From: Brevibacterium marinum
GTDB taxonomy: Bacteria; Actinomycetota; Actinomycetes; Actinomycetales; Brevibacteriaceae
Length of the DNA: 64,000 nt
Assembly (NCBI RefSeq): GCF_011927955.1
Contig: NZ_JAATJN010000001.1
Location: 1,612,001 to 1,676,000, forward strand
Direction of reading: 5' to 3'
Shown: in pieces, positions 43,794 to 52,479 of the stretch
Layout of the letters: each line of letters opens with the position of its first letter
How positions within the stretch are numbered: the stretch's first letter is position 1
Notes under the pieces: model-generated
Seen by the model: only the letters and a program-made list of their open reading frames with translations
Databases searched by the model: none
Told to the model about the DNA's origin: nothing
Made by a program: the position numbers and the translations under genes

Positions 43794-45140
43794 TTGGCAA
43801 CGACTGAGATACTCCTGCTGACCAACCGGGATTCGGACAACCTCGGGGACCAGATCATCGAGGCATCGGTGATCAGTCTGCTCAAAGCGGCCACCGACAA
43901 TCTCGGCTTGGCAGCGGACGAGGTGAAGATCCGGAGCCGAGCAGCAAGTCTCATCAGCCGCAAGTACATGAGCACTCGAGATGAGTCTCTTCTTGAACCG
44001 GCTAGGCGGGCAATCTCGCGCGCTGACGTCATCGTCTTCGGGGGAGCGCCTCTCTTCAATTACCGCTATCAGAGTTTCTATCTTCGTACGATTCGGACCC
44101 TGGAGTTGGCCGCCGAGTATGAGGTCCCGGTACTCTTTTCGAGTGTTGGAGTCGAACCTTACTCGTCCACGGATCCCAAGTCGCAACAGCTAAAACAGGC
44201 ACTTGAACTCCCTGTGGTCCGACAGATTACGACCCGCGACGATATCGAATCAACTAGGCGCTATGTGGAAGCCACTGATACTCCCACCGCGCTTGTTGCG
44301 GACCCCGCCGTGTTCGCTGATTCGGTCTTCGACATCGAGCCCAAGACCAGAGCCACCTCGGACGCGTCAACCGGACGCTGCATCGGGCTTGCGGTTACTC
44401 GTGCCGGGATCTTCAAAGACAACGGAATCGAATTCAACGAGGCCGATCAACGAAAGTTCTGGCTGGACATCATCGCCGAGCTCGAAGCACGTGGAGACGA
44501 TTACCGTATCTTCACCACCGGTCATTTCTCAGATGAGATGTTCCTAGATTCTCTTGTCCGCTATCACGGTGTATCTAACAAGAAGGCCGCCGTGACGCTC
44601 AATGCTCCAGAAGAGCTGATCAGCGAATTGAACAGTTGTGATGGAATCATCGCATACCGTTTGCATGCGAGCATCACTTCCTTCGCATTGGGAGTTCCGT
44701 CGATTGGACTCTCATGGAACTTCAAAGTTCCAGACTTCTACCGTTCGGTGGGATATCCCCAACGTGCTCTGTCAGCCGAGGAGTGGGAATCAGCGACGGT
44801 CATCGCAGCCCTGGACGCTGCAATGGAAGAAGGGGTCTCCAAAGACGCTGATACACTCATGTCGGTCTATCGCACGCTCTTCGAAGGGCTTCGAGAGATC
44901 CTCATTAGGGAATCCGAGGCGACCGCGTATACTCTCGAAAGGCTCCGCGAACGGCTTCCCCGCTACACCGGAACCACACGGAAGCAGTATCAGGAAAAGA
45001 TGCGTCGGAAGCTGCGACGATCCTACGAGTATTATCAGCAGCGGATCAGCATGGATGTCTCCAAGGTGCCGAGTGTGACAAGGAGTCGTTCGCGAATGAA
45101 GCGGTTCGGGGATCGACTCAAATCCGTTCTAAAACGCTGA
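43794..45140 (+). CDS. Polysaccharide pyruvyl transferase family protein, tandem copy
   Basis: 448 residues, a tandem duplicate of the preceding gene without its Pro-rich linker. ILLLTNRDSDNLGDQIIEAS, VFGGAPLFNYRYQSFYLRT, GLAVTRAGIFKDNGIEFNEA and CDGIIAYRLHASITSFALGV align directly. The C terminus is basic (RSRMKRFGDRLKSVLKR). The start is TTG at 43794 after GAAGGG; an ATG 5 bp upstream is out of frame. Two near-identical enzymes may pyruvylate different positions or residues of the polymer. Confidence 0.85.
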   Translation: MATTEILLLTNRDSDNLGDQIIEASVISLLKAATDNLGLAADEVKIRSRAASLISRKYMSTRDESLLEPARRAISRADVIVFGGAPLFNYRYQSFYLRTIRTLELAAEYEVPVLFSSVGVEPYSSTDPKSQQLKQALELPVVRQITTRDDIESTRRYVEATDTPTALVADPAVFADSVFDIEPKTRATSDASTGRCIGLAVTRAGIFKDNGIEFNEADQRKFWLDIIAELEARGDDYRIFTTGHFSDEMFLDSLVRYHGVSNKKAAVTLNAPEELISELNSCDGIIAYRLHASITSFALGVPSIGLSWNFKVPDFYRSVGYPQRALSAEEWESATVIAALDAAMEEGVSKDADTLMSVYRTLFEGLREILIRESEATAYTLERLRERLPRYTGTTRKQYQEKMRRKLRRSYEYYQQRISMDVSKVPSVTRSRSRMKRFGDRLKSVLKR

Positions 45141-45153
45141 GATGCGATTCTGA

Positions 45154-45264
45154 TCGTCGAATAGATTATGGGACTTCCAGCCCGGTTCCGGAACTACCAC
45201 AGTTGAGATCGACGGCGCGCGGACGGTGCCAGCTCAGAAGTCTTACTATGTGACGCTCATGTAA
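45154..45264 (+). pseudogene. C-terminal fragment of a lost coding sequence
   Basis: From just after a TGA an open frame of 36 codons ends NRLWDFQPGSGTTTVEIDGA, RTVPAQKSYYVTLM and a stop. Composition is that of a beta-rich protein C terminus, not random DNA, and no start codon or ribosome site precedes it. It lies between convergent genes. Parent family not recognised. Confidence 0.4.
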
Positions 45265-45280
45265 GGCCGGGCCAATGTTA

Positions 45281-46573
45281 CTACTTGCCGTGTCGGGCGT
45301 CTGAAATGCGCAACCAGGCCCTGATAGGCAATAGGCGTTGGAGCTTGCGAACCGACCTTTCTGCTGAGATTGCGCGTGTTTTGGCGGACTTCAAGCTGCC
45401 TTCTAAGCGGGATATCCTTCGCTCTTGCTTAGTTTCCAAAGTTGACATTCTTCGTTCCAGCTTTGACAGAGCCGCGGTTGAATTCTTCGCCTTCTTGCGG
45501 CTTTCATACGCCGCGATCATTTCACGCAGGGTAGTCGCTATATCAGTTTGACCCTGCTTTTCGGCGAAATCTAGATTCTCTTTTACGAAGGAGAGGCTGT
45601 TGTTACTTGTGATCGGAAGATTCCGAATAGCTGCGGTTGTAACTTCGGACTCGAATGTCTGAAATTCGGGAAGAGCGCCGCTGAGCGATAGAGCAATCAT
45701 CGTACGAACGCACTTATCACAGACCCCGCAATTGTACTTGCCCGTATTCTGCCAGCAGACTCGTAGGTGACGCTTGGCCGCGGGGTAGGTAGTGAGCCGA
45801 CGAGTCTTTTCGACACGCGTCGATCCGGCTCCGTCATGCACAATTGACAGGCGGTTGCTTGACCATAAGTGGTCCAAAAGCGGATGCGACCCCCAAGCAA
45901 AGGTGTCCGTGTAAGTGTGCGAAGCGGGGATCATCTGGGTTCCGAACTGACCGCTGAGCAGGTGGCCCACTGATGATAGAGCAGCGCCGTGCGTAAGAGT
46001 GGGCCATTTGCCAGCAAGGTTCAAAAACCTGCGGACATTGGTTGATATCTCAATGAGCTGTTTTCCCGTCATCGCGGCGACATCGCGAAGATGCTCGGAT
46101 GTCACCTCACGGATGTCAGTTCTAGCAAGGGCGATATCAAACCCATGGACGTACACGAGAGCGTCGACAGCGGCTTCGTTCCGGATCAGAGTGTCAAAGG
46201 AATCGACCCCGCCCGTGAAGCATGACACCGTCTTGTCTAGCAGCGGGGACTTGTCCTCGGAGCGTGAAGGCACCGCAATTTCGGCAGGCACTAGTTGTTT
46301 CGGGTACCAGCTGATCAATATGTCTTGCGCGGCTTGCGAGCCGTAGAGAAGCCGCTTCGATACGGGCTGCTCCATCTGCAACGAACCATCGCTGCCAATG
46401 GCAAGGATGAGTCCGATGATGAAAAAAGCATCAACTGCAGCGTCTTCATCAGTCATTGAGCCGGCAGGGAGCTGGTACCAGGCTTCTCCTTCGGCTCCGG
46501 GCATGGTGATCTGTGCCGAGACGAGTACTCCATCGTCGTTGTCTCGGACTTCCACCGATCTGATGTTAACCAT
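45281..46573 (-). CDS. QueC-like PP-loop protein in wall-polymer cluster
   Basis: 430 residues. SCFTGGVDSFDTLI (about residues 118-131) is a PP-loop-like ATP pyrophosphatase signature (SGGxDS with Ser to Thr change). YNCGVCDKCVRTM (about 282-294) after CWQNTG is a Zn-type Cys cluster as in 7-cyano-7-deazaguanine synthase QueC. The C terminus (about 345-420) is a basic coiled coil. No other queuosine or deazapurine genes are nearby, so a role in tRNA modification is unlikely. It may adenylate a carboxylate in wall-polymer modification. GAGAGG precedes the ATG. GC content is lower than neighbours. Confidence 0.7.
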   Translation of the reverse strand: MVNIRSVEVRDNDDGVLVSAQITMPGAEGEAWYQLPAGSMTDEDAAVDAFFIIGLILAIGSDGSLQMEQPVSKRLLYGSQAAQDILISWYPKQLVPAEIAVPSRSEDKSPLLDKTVSCFTGGVDSFDTLIRNEAAVDALVYVHGFDIALARTDIREVTSEHLRDVAAMTGKQLIEISTNVRRFLNLAGKWPTLTHGAALSSVGHLLSGQFGTQMIPASHTYTDTFAWGSHPLLDHLWSSNRLSIVHDGAGSTRVEKTRRLTTYPAAKRHLRVCWQNTGKYNCGVCDKCVRTMIALSLSGALPEFQTFESEVTTAAIRNLPITSNNSLSFVKENLDFAEKQGQTDIATTLREMIAAYESRKKAKNSTAALSKLERRMSTLETKQERRISRLEGSLKSAKTRAISAERSVRKLQRLLPIRAWLRISDARHGK

Positions 46574-46785
46574 CTTTGCCTCTCGTCAAACTGTCAATGC
46601 CGACCACGCGCCACTGACAAAGTAGTGTCAAGGGAGTTTAACCCAAGATTGTCTGGGAAGTAGTGATTGCAGGATGTTCGGCATGGCTGTTCTGCAGTAA
46701 GCGTGAGAGAGCGACCCGCACGCCCGAGCCAGCCCGGGACGTTCGCCTAGCTCGACGTCCTTCGCGGGGTGGGGGCTGCGGTGGA

Positions 46786-47848
46786 TTATGATCTTGACAG
46801 CTCCTCAGGGACCGAGATTTCAATTGTATTGTCGGCAGAATCGTGCAACGTTATTGAGTATCGGCCACTTTTTGCAATCGATCGCGGAACGATCAAGGAC
46901 ACGCCGTTGTTTTTGTGCCTGACTACCTTGACATGGGTGACCTTCCCGTTTGTCTCCGAGTGCGCCTGCGCTCGGGATAGATCGCTGTGGACTTGGTTCA
47001 GTTCGATGATTTCGCTTCTGCCTACGATGAATCGTCCCACTGGCATTGGTTGCAAGTTGTGAACCTTGTCCAAGTGGACAGCGGTCGGCCCGACGTCAAT
47101 GGCAAAGTTGCCTCGAGCAGTGAAGAATGCGACTGCGGACGTGGGGTTTCCGAGCAATACAGGGCGCGAATCAATTGCACTGGCTTTCAGATTGCCGAAA
47201 TTCTCTCTGAATGTCAGCGAGTCCCAGCTGGCGTCGACGAACGTATCCCACGTCGAGGGCTCCTGGAGCTCACTGACATCCAGGGATATTCGGAATCGCG
47301 ATCGTATTCCGAATGTACCAGTATGTGTCCGTGTGACATCGAGGCTGAGGGGGACCGCGATCCCGGACTTGCGGTGCTTCAGAATTAGCTGCGCTGAATC
47401 AGGTGGTTCAAGTGCGCCGTCGATTCCGACTTCGCCAGAAATTTCGACGGTGTTGGATCTGAACCTGATCATTTCCAGGTGAACTCTCGGGGCGGTGTTA
47501 AGTTCCGCTATAGCTCCTCCCTCCTTGGGGACATAGATGAATTGCGAACTTTCTCGGTCGAAACAGACTGGGACGTGACCTTTGCCTCGGAGTAATTCGC
47601 TGACGACTTCAATCTCGTCTAAGTCGTTTCTTACTATGAGGTCAACCAGGACTTGCGACGCTGCGGAGCCATACATTCTGATTCTTGAATTCCATACATC
47701 GATGATCTGTCTCCGGTACAGCGACAACATCTCCTCACGCTCCGCGCGTCCGTGAGCGGGGAGCATCTTTCTGCCGAAGACTGCTATGGTTCCGGCTTTG
47801 CCGATGATCGGGCGTCTGAGGAGCACATCGCGACGGATGCCTGGCTTA
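46786..47848 (-). pseudogene. Interrupted GT2 glycosyltransferase, C-terminal part
   Basis: 353 codons running from the target duplication to the stop at 46786. The first residues KPGIRRDVLLRRPIIGKA continue the N-terminal part at 48849-49613 exactly in frame once the IS element and one TTA are removed. The segment holds the helical C-terminal region typical of large GT2 enzymes (RIMTLISTILENTK-type region continues into AEREEMLSLYRRQII) and then a beta-rich tail (about 200 residues) that may be polymer-binding. Separated from its start, it is not expected to be translated as part of an enzyme. Confidence 0.85.
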
Positions 47849-48846
47849 GAGGTTGCGCGGATAGGTGGGGAGTGTGCGTATCCTGCACCCGGCGTGTCGT
47901 AACAGACTGACACGGAGAAGCGTCAGCTTCGATGGAAGTGCAAACATCACAATCGAAGACATAAGGACAGCTTCCCCGTGCCAGCACTTCCATCTTCAGT
48001 CATCGACCCTCTCTGGAGCCAATTCAAAACTCTTCTGCCCACGATCAACGACGACCACCCCCTCGGATGCCACCGGCGACGAGTTGCCGATCGGATCGTC
48101 TTCGACAAGCTCGTCACCCGACTCGTCCTCGGCGGTGCCTACACCAAACATGCTGACGGCTTGGTCTCAGCTACAACGTTGCGATGCCGCCGCGATGAAT
48201 GGATCGCCCACGGTGTGTTCGCTCGCCTGGAGCAGATCGTGCTCGAGGCCTTCGATCAAGTCATCGGCCTGGACCTGACTCACCTGAGCGTTGATGGCTG
48301 CTGTGTGAAGGCTCCCTGCGGTGGTGACAACACCGGACCGAACCCGACCGATCGTGGCAAGTCCGGACAGAAACGGTCCGTGCTCGTCGAAGGCCACGGC
48401 CTGCCGATCGGAGTTGTTCTGGCGGGTGCGAATCGCCACGATTCCCCGTTGCTGCGGCCGACCGTGGAGTGTCTGTCCCGGTTCGGGTTCTTCCTGCCCG
48501 AGCGCATTCGGATCGATCTTGATTCCGGATACGATTCGCAGGTCACCCGGAACCTGTTGTCGGAGTTCGGATGCGAATGGAGGATCTCTCCCAAGGGGGC
48601 TTTTATCGAGATCAACCACACCCGGCGGTGGACGATCGAGCGGACGAATTCCTGGCATACTCGCGGGTTCAGGCTCTTGCACGTGGTGCTCGATCGTGTT
48701 GATCGAGTCCAACACGCGTGGGCGAGTCTGGCGAATGCCGTCATTGTCCTCAAGCGGTTGCTGCAGATGTCATGGACTCAGTGTCGGTGGACTACCAGGC
48801 CCGTCAAGCGCTATGACTGGAGATGACTCCCTATCCGCGCAACCTC
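47849..48846 (+). mobile_element. IS5-family insertion sequence (998 bp)
   Basis: The ends are 17-bp perfect inverted repeats, GAGGTTGCGCGGATAGG at 47849-47865 and its complement at 48830-48846. The element is flanked by a 3-bp target duplication TTA (47846-47848 and 48847-48849); because of the sequence CTTAG on both sides a 5-bp duplication with slightly shorter ends is also possible. It contains one DDE transposase gene. Size, ends and TNA-type target fit the IS427/IS1031 branch of IS5. Intact ends and gene suggest a recent insertion. Confidence 0.93.
47978..48826 (+). CDS. IS5-family DDE transposase
   Basis: 282 residues, single frame. An N-terminal insertion-element domain (PLWSQFKTLLPTINDDHPLG) is followed by the RNase H-like catalytic domain: LSVDGCCVKAPCGG (first Asp, about residue 108), ANRHDSPLL and IDLDSGYDS (second Asp region), and IERTNSWHTRGFRLL (Glu). 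The start is GTG with AAGGA about 10 bp upstream. It appears complete and may be active. Confidence 0.92.
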   Translation: MPALPSSVIDPLWSQFKTLLPTINDDHPLGCHRRRVADRIVFDKLVTRLVLGGAYTKHADGLVSATTLRCRRDEWIAHGVFARLEQIVLEAFDQVIGLDLTHLSVDGCCVKAPCGGDNTGPNPTDRGKSGQKRSVLVEGHGLPIGVVLAGANRHDSPLLRPTVECLSRFGFFLPERIRIDLDSGYDSQVTRNLLSEFGCEWRISPKGAFIEINHTRRWTIERTNSWHTRGFRLLHVVLDRVDRVQHAWASLANAVIVLKRLLQMSWTQCRWTTRPVKRYDWR

Positions 48847-49613
48847 TTAGTGTTCTCTAGAATCGTGGAAATGAGCGTCATGATTCGGTCAAGGTGCTTT
48901 CGCGGGGATTGTCCAGCACTTGTCACGTTGGTTCCGTCGCCACGTTGTCGGACCCAGTAGAAGACCTTGTCTGCAAGGATTGATACATGAGGACTATGCA
49001 GAAATGCTTTCAGCGTGAACGGTTGGTCCTCACCGATTGGGAACCCCAAAGGAAACCGAATTTCATGGTCTTCAATGATCGAATGGCGGAACAACTTCAA
49101 AGCGCTCAATGTCGAATTGGCTTTCGACTCGATGAAATCGACAGCGTAACTGTTCTTGGCGAATGGTTTGGACGGAATCTGGCGGGTGAGCTTTCCTTCT
49201 CCGAACAGCCCTAATTTGCAGAGCACGACGCCCGATCCGGTTGCATCTGCGGTCTGCGACAGCCGCTTCAACGTGTCTCGGTCGAGCTTGTCATCAGCGT
49301 CAAGAAAGAAGAGGTATCTGCCGGATGCTGCTTCCAAGCCTCGATTCCTGGGTGCGGCAGCAGAGCCACTGTTCGGGATCGTGAAAACACGTAGATCGTT
49401 CCTGCCTCGCGCCAAATCATTGAGGATTGAGAGGGACTTGTCTGTAGACCCATCATCGACGGCAACTATTTCGTAGTGGCCACGGCCGATCGTCTGTTGA
49501 CGGACAGAGGCGATGGTCGCCTCGATGAATTCTTCACAGTTGTATACCGGGATGATGACACTGACGTCGATGCGGCCGGGTGGATCGGTGGTGTCTAGTG
49601 CGTTGGTGGGCAT
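48831..49613 (-). pseudogene. Interrupted GT2 glycosyltransferase, N-terminal part
   Basis: The GT-A domain is intact: VSVIIPVYNCEEFIEATIAS, VAVDDGSTDKS, AAPRNRGLEAASG and LFFLDADDKLD (DxD). Acceptor segment PIGEDQPFTLKAFLHSP follows (EDQ base region). At codon 259 the frame enters the IS and stops after four more residues. With the downstream part the ancestral protein was about 608 residues. The ATG at 49613 follows GGAG; a GTG at 49625 is an alternative. A truncated protein might still fold but has lost the C-terminal module. A TATAAT hexamer lies upstream on this strand (49672-49667). Confidence 0.88.
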
Positions 49614-49625
49614 TGGGGTCTCCAC

Positions 49626-49861
49626 AGTGATGTTGCGATTTTATAGACATCTGTTTTTGACCCTTAATTATACCGCCCGTAGTCGCAGGCTGAGGAAGCG
49701 TCCTGTTGGGCTGGGCAATTTGAGGAAGGGCGCTTCTTCAAGAGACCGCGACGAAGCCCCCATGGGGCAAACGGGGTCGTACCAGTCTATCGGCGCTCCA
49801 CCGCCACCATCACGAAAAACTACCCAAAACCTAAGTAAGTATTGCCAATATCGCAACACAT
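49626..49861. other. Divergent intergenic region, AT-rich
   Basis: This 236-bp gap separates the broken GT2 gene from the regulator. On the minus strand TATAAT (49672-49667) is a likely -10 of the GT2 gene. No gene or strong terminator is seen. AT content rises around 49630-49680. Confidence 0.5.
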
Positions 49862-50890
49862 GTGCAGAATGTAGTGGTGGTTGAAACGAGCGAAGACGCA
49901 GGCAAGAGTCAGGAGTCCCTGGTGAACCGTGTCCGCGAGGCCATCAGGACCGCCGAAATCAACCACAGCGAAGTCGCTCGCAACATCGGAATCGAACCGA
50001 GCAAACTCTCCAAATCTCTGGCCGGAACACGCAACTTTCGGGTCGAGGAGATCTCCGGGATCGCCTCGTTGACCAACGTCAGCACCGACTGGTTGACGAC
50101 CGGGCGGACGGTCCGGCCACCTCGGCGGAAGATGGTTCCCAGCTCTCCTGCTGAAGGCTCGAACGACCAGAACCTGGCGGGGCACCCCAGCCAAGAGGAG
50201 ACTTCCTTCGGGGCGGAAGGCCCGGTACCGGCCGCTCCAGGGCACGACCAGTCTCCGTCGCGAAGTGCGAACTGGGTGCCCAAGGGCAAACGCAATCAGC
50301 GCAGGATCATCGCCGCAGCCTGGGAACTCTATGCCGACCGGGGCATCGACAACGTGCGCACCGAAGACGTCGCCACCGCATGCGACCTGAGCGCCTCGAC
50401 GATCAACTATCACTTCCGGACGAAGGCCCAGCTGCTGCAGGCGGCACTGCGCTACACCCTGGACATCCTCTCCTCCACGCGCGGTCTCATCGACCCCGAC
50501 GATCCTCTGAGCACCCTGCGGCAGTTCGCGCAGGTCCACGCCGGAGTCGATGACAAGATCCGCCGGGTCTGGTCCATCTGGGTCCAGAGCTGGTCACGGG
50601 CCGCGGTGGATGAGACCGCCAGAGCCAACCTGACCGATGTCTACGCCGAATGGTTCGATCTGTTCGCCTCCGTCGTCCTCGCCGGCCAGCGAGCCGGAAC
50701 CATCCGTGCCGGTGACACCATCCTCATGGCCAAGGGACTGAGCATCTTCATCGACGGCCTCGGCGTCGCTCGCAGCACGGGGCAGATGGGCGTCACCGAC
50801 GATGAGGCAAGGCAGATGCTCGACGACTACCTCACCGCCCACATCATCGCCGATCCGCAGGAGCGAACCACAACCCACACGATGCTCTGA
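49862..50890 (+). CDS. Regulator with N-terminal XRE and C-terminal TetR domains
   Basis: 342 residues. An XRE-like helix-turn-helix (about 20-75, HSEVARNIGIEPSKLSKSLAG) is joined by a Pro/Ser-rich linker (about 85-138) to a TetR DNA-binding domain (about 142-190, RIIAAAWELYADRGIDNVRT and LSASTINYHFRTKAQLL) and a TetR ligand-binding C-terminal domain. The two DNA-binding modules in one chain suggest bivalent operator contact. It lies 40 bp upstream of a peptide-type ABC importer on the same strand, so it probably controls it. The start is taken as GTG at 49862, with no clear ribosome site. Confidence 0.85.
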   Translation: MQNVVVVETSEDAGKSQESLVNRVREAIRTAEINHSEVARNIGIEPSKLSKSLAGTRNFRVEEISGIASLTNVSTDWLTTGRTVRPPRRKMVPSSPAEGSNDQNLAGHPSQEETSFGAEGPVPAAPGHDQSPSRSANWVPKGKRNQRRIIAAAWELYADRGIDNVRTEDVATACDLSASTINYHFRTKAQLLQAALRYTLDILSSTRGLIDPDDPLSTLRQFAQVHAGVDDKIRRVWSIWVQSWSRAAVDETARANLTDVYAEWFDLFASVVLAGQRAGTIRAGDTILMAKGLSIFIDGLGVARSTGQMGVTDDEARQMLDDYLTAHIIADPQERTTTHTML

Positions 50891-50930
50891 CGAGCGTACG
50901 ACCCGGACCGCAGCCGTAGGAAGAAGGCAC

Positions 50931-52478
50931 ATGAACACACCGAACCGAAGACAAGCACTGGGAGCGGGGCTGTCGATATCCGCGATCGCCGGACTCAGCG
51001 CCTGCGGAGGCGGGAGCGTCGGCGCCGCCGACGCCGGGGACCCGGTCAAGGGCGGCAGCCTGCGCGTGGGCGTCACCGGCGGCAACTCCGCGGACACCGT
51101 CGACGCCCACATCCCCGTCAACAGCGGCGACGTGTGCCGGGCCGTCAACCTCTACAACGCGCTCTACGGCTGGGACGACGATTCGCAGGTCGTGCCGCTG
51201 CTGGCCGAGTCCTTCGAATCCAACGCCGACGCCACCGTGTGGACCTGCACCCTGAAGGAGGGCGTCAAGTTCTCCAACGGTGATCCGATCACCCCGGAGG
51301 ACGTGATCTTCACCTTCGAGAGAATCACGGATCCAGACGATCCCAAGACCGCGGCGGCGAACTTCACCATGCTCGACAAGGTCGTGAAGAAGGACGAACG
51401 AACAGCGGTGTTCCATCTCTCCGAAGCCAACGGCCTGTTCAAAGACGCCGTGGCCGAGTACACCGCCGCCATCGTGCCCGTCGGCTACGACCCGGAGAAC
51501 CCGGTGTGCTCCGGGCCGTTCAAGCTCAAGTCGTTCACACCCGCGCAGTCGACGGTGATCGTGCCCAACGAACACTACTTCGACTACGACAAGATGTACC
51601 TCGACGAGGTGCAGCTGCTGAACTTCAATGACTCCGACGCCCTCATCAACGCGCTGCTGTCGACCCAGGTCGATGCGATCGCGCAGATCCCAGTGGCCCT
51701 GGTCGAGGTCATCGACGCCGATGAGCGCATGGCCATCCTCAACTCCGAAACCGGCATGTGGCTGCCGTTCACGATGCGCGTCGACAAGGCGCCCTTCGAT
51801 GAGGTGAAGGTCCGCCAGGCCTTCCGGCTGGTCGTCGACCGGGAGCAGATGATCGAACAGGTCCTGTCCGGCTTCGGCACCCTCGGCAACGACATGTTCG
51901 GCCCGCTGAGCGAGAACTACCCCGAGTTCCCGCAGCGCAAACAGGACATTCCCAAAGCCAAGAAGCTCCTCGCCGAGGCGGGCTACCCCGATGGTCTCGA
52001 CGTCGAGTTGGTCACCGCCCCCATCCAGTCCGGTGCCGTCGAATCCGCGCAGGTCTTCGCCCAGCAGGCCGCCGAAGCCGGCATCCGAGTCAAGATCCGC
52101 CGAGTCGACGCCACGACGTTCTTCGGCGACGAGTATCTGCAGTGGGACTTCGCCCAGGACTTCTGGTACACACGTGATTTCATGCCGCAGGTCATCTCCT
52201 GCGCCCTCGAAGAGTCACCGTTCAACGAGACCCACTGGGACGATCCCGCCTTCAACAAGGTCTTCGCCAAGGCGCGGGCCATTCCCGAGGCCGGCAAGCG
52301 ACGCAACCTCGAACACGAACTGCAGAAGATGCTCTACGACGAGGGCGGCTACATCGTCTGGGGATTCGCCAACCAGGTCGACGCCTTCCAGAAATACGTC
52401 GGAGGGCTGGTCAAGAACTCCACCGGACGCCCCCTGGGCGGCTGGCGATTCGACCGCGTATGGATAGGACAGGTGTGA
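50931..52478 (+). CDS. ABC transporter substrate-binding lipoprotein (dipeptide/oligopeptide type)
   Basis: 515 residues. An N-terminal RRQALGAGLSISAIAGLSAC is a Tat-like signal with lipobox Cys at about residue 24. SBP family 5 features follow: VPLLAESFESNADATVWTCT, LKEGVKFSNGDPITPEDVIF and FEVKVRQAF-like VKVRQAFRLVVDREQMIEQV. Proteins of this family bind peptides, nickel or other small solutes outside the cell. AAGAAGG precedes the ATG by 4 bp. It is the first gene of a four-gene importer operon with the permeases following directly. Confidence 0.93.
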   Translation: MNTPNRRQALGAGLSISAIAGLSACGGGSVGAADAGDPVKGGSLRVGVTGGNSADTVDAHIPVNSGDVCRAVNLYNALYGWDDDSQVVPLLAESFESNADATVWTCTLKEGVKFSNGDPITPEDVIFTFERITDPDDPKTAAANFTMLDKVVKKDERTAVFHLSEANGLFKDAVAEYTAAIVPVGYDPENPVCSGPFKLKSFTPAQSTVIVPNEHYFDYDKMYLDEVQLLNFNDSDALINALLSTQVDAIAQIPVALVEVIDADERMAILNSETGMWLPFTMRVDKAPFDEVKVRQAFRLVVDREQMIEQVLSGFGTLGNDMFGPLSENYPEFPQRKQDIPKAKKLLAEAGYPDGLDVELVTAPIQSGAVESAQVFAQQAAEAGIRVKIRRVDATTFFGDEYLQWDFAQDFWYTRDFMPQVISCALEESPFNETHWDDPAFNKVFAKARAIPEAGKRRNLEHELQKMLYDEGGYIVWGFANQVDAFQKYVGGLVKNSTGRPLGGWRFDRVWIGQV

Positions 52479-52479
52479 C

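Noticed and set aside
23904..49613. Capsule or O-antigen export (Wzx/Wzy or Wza/Wzc) locus
   Set aside because: No flippase, polymerase or chain-length regulator is present; the transferases are of the CDP-polyol teichoic type.
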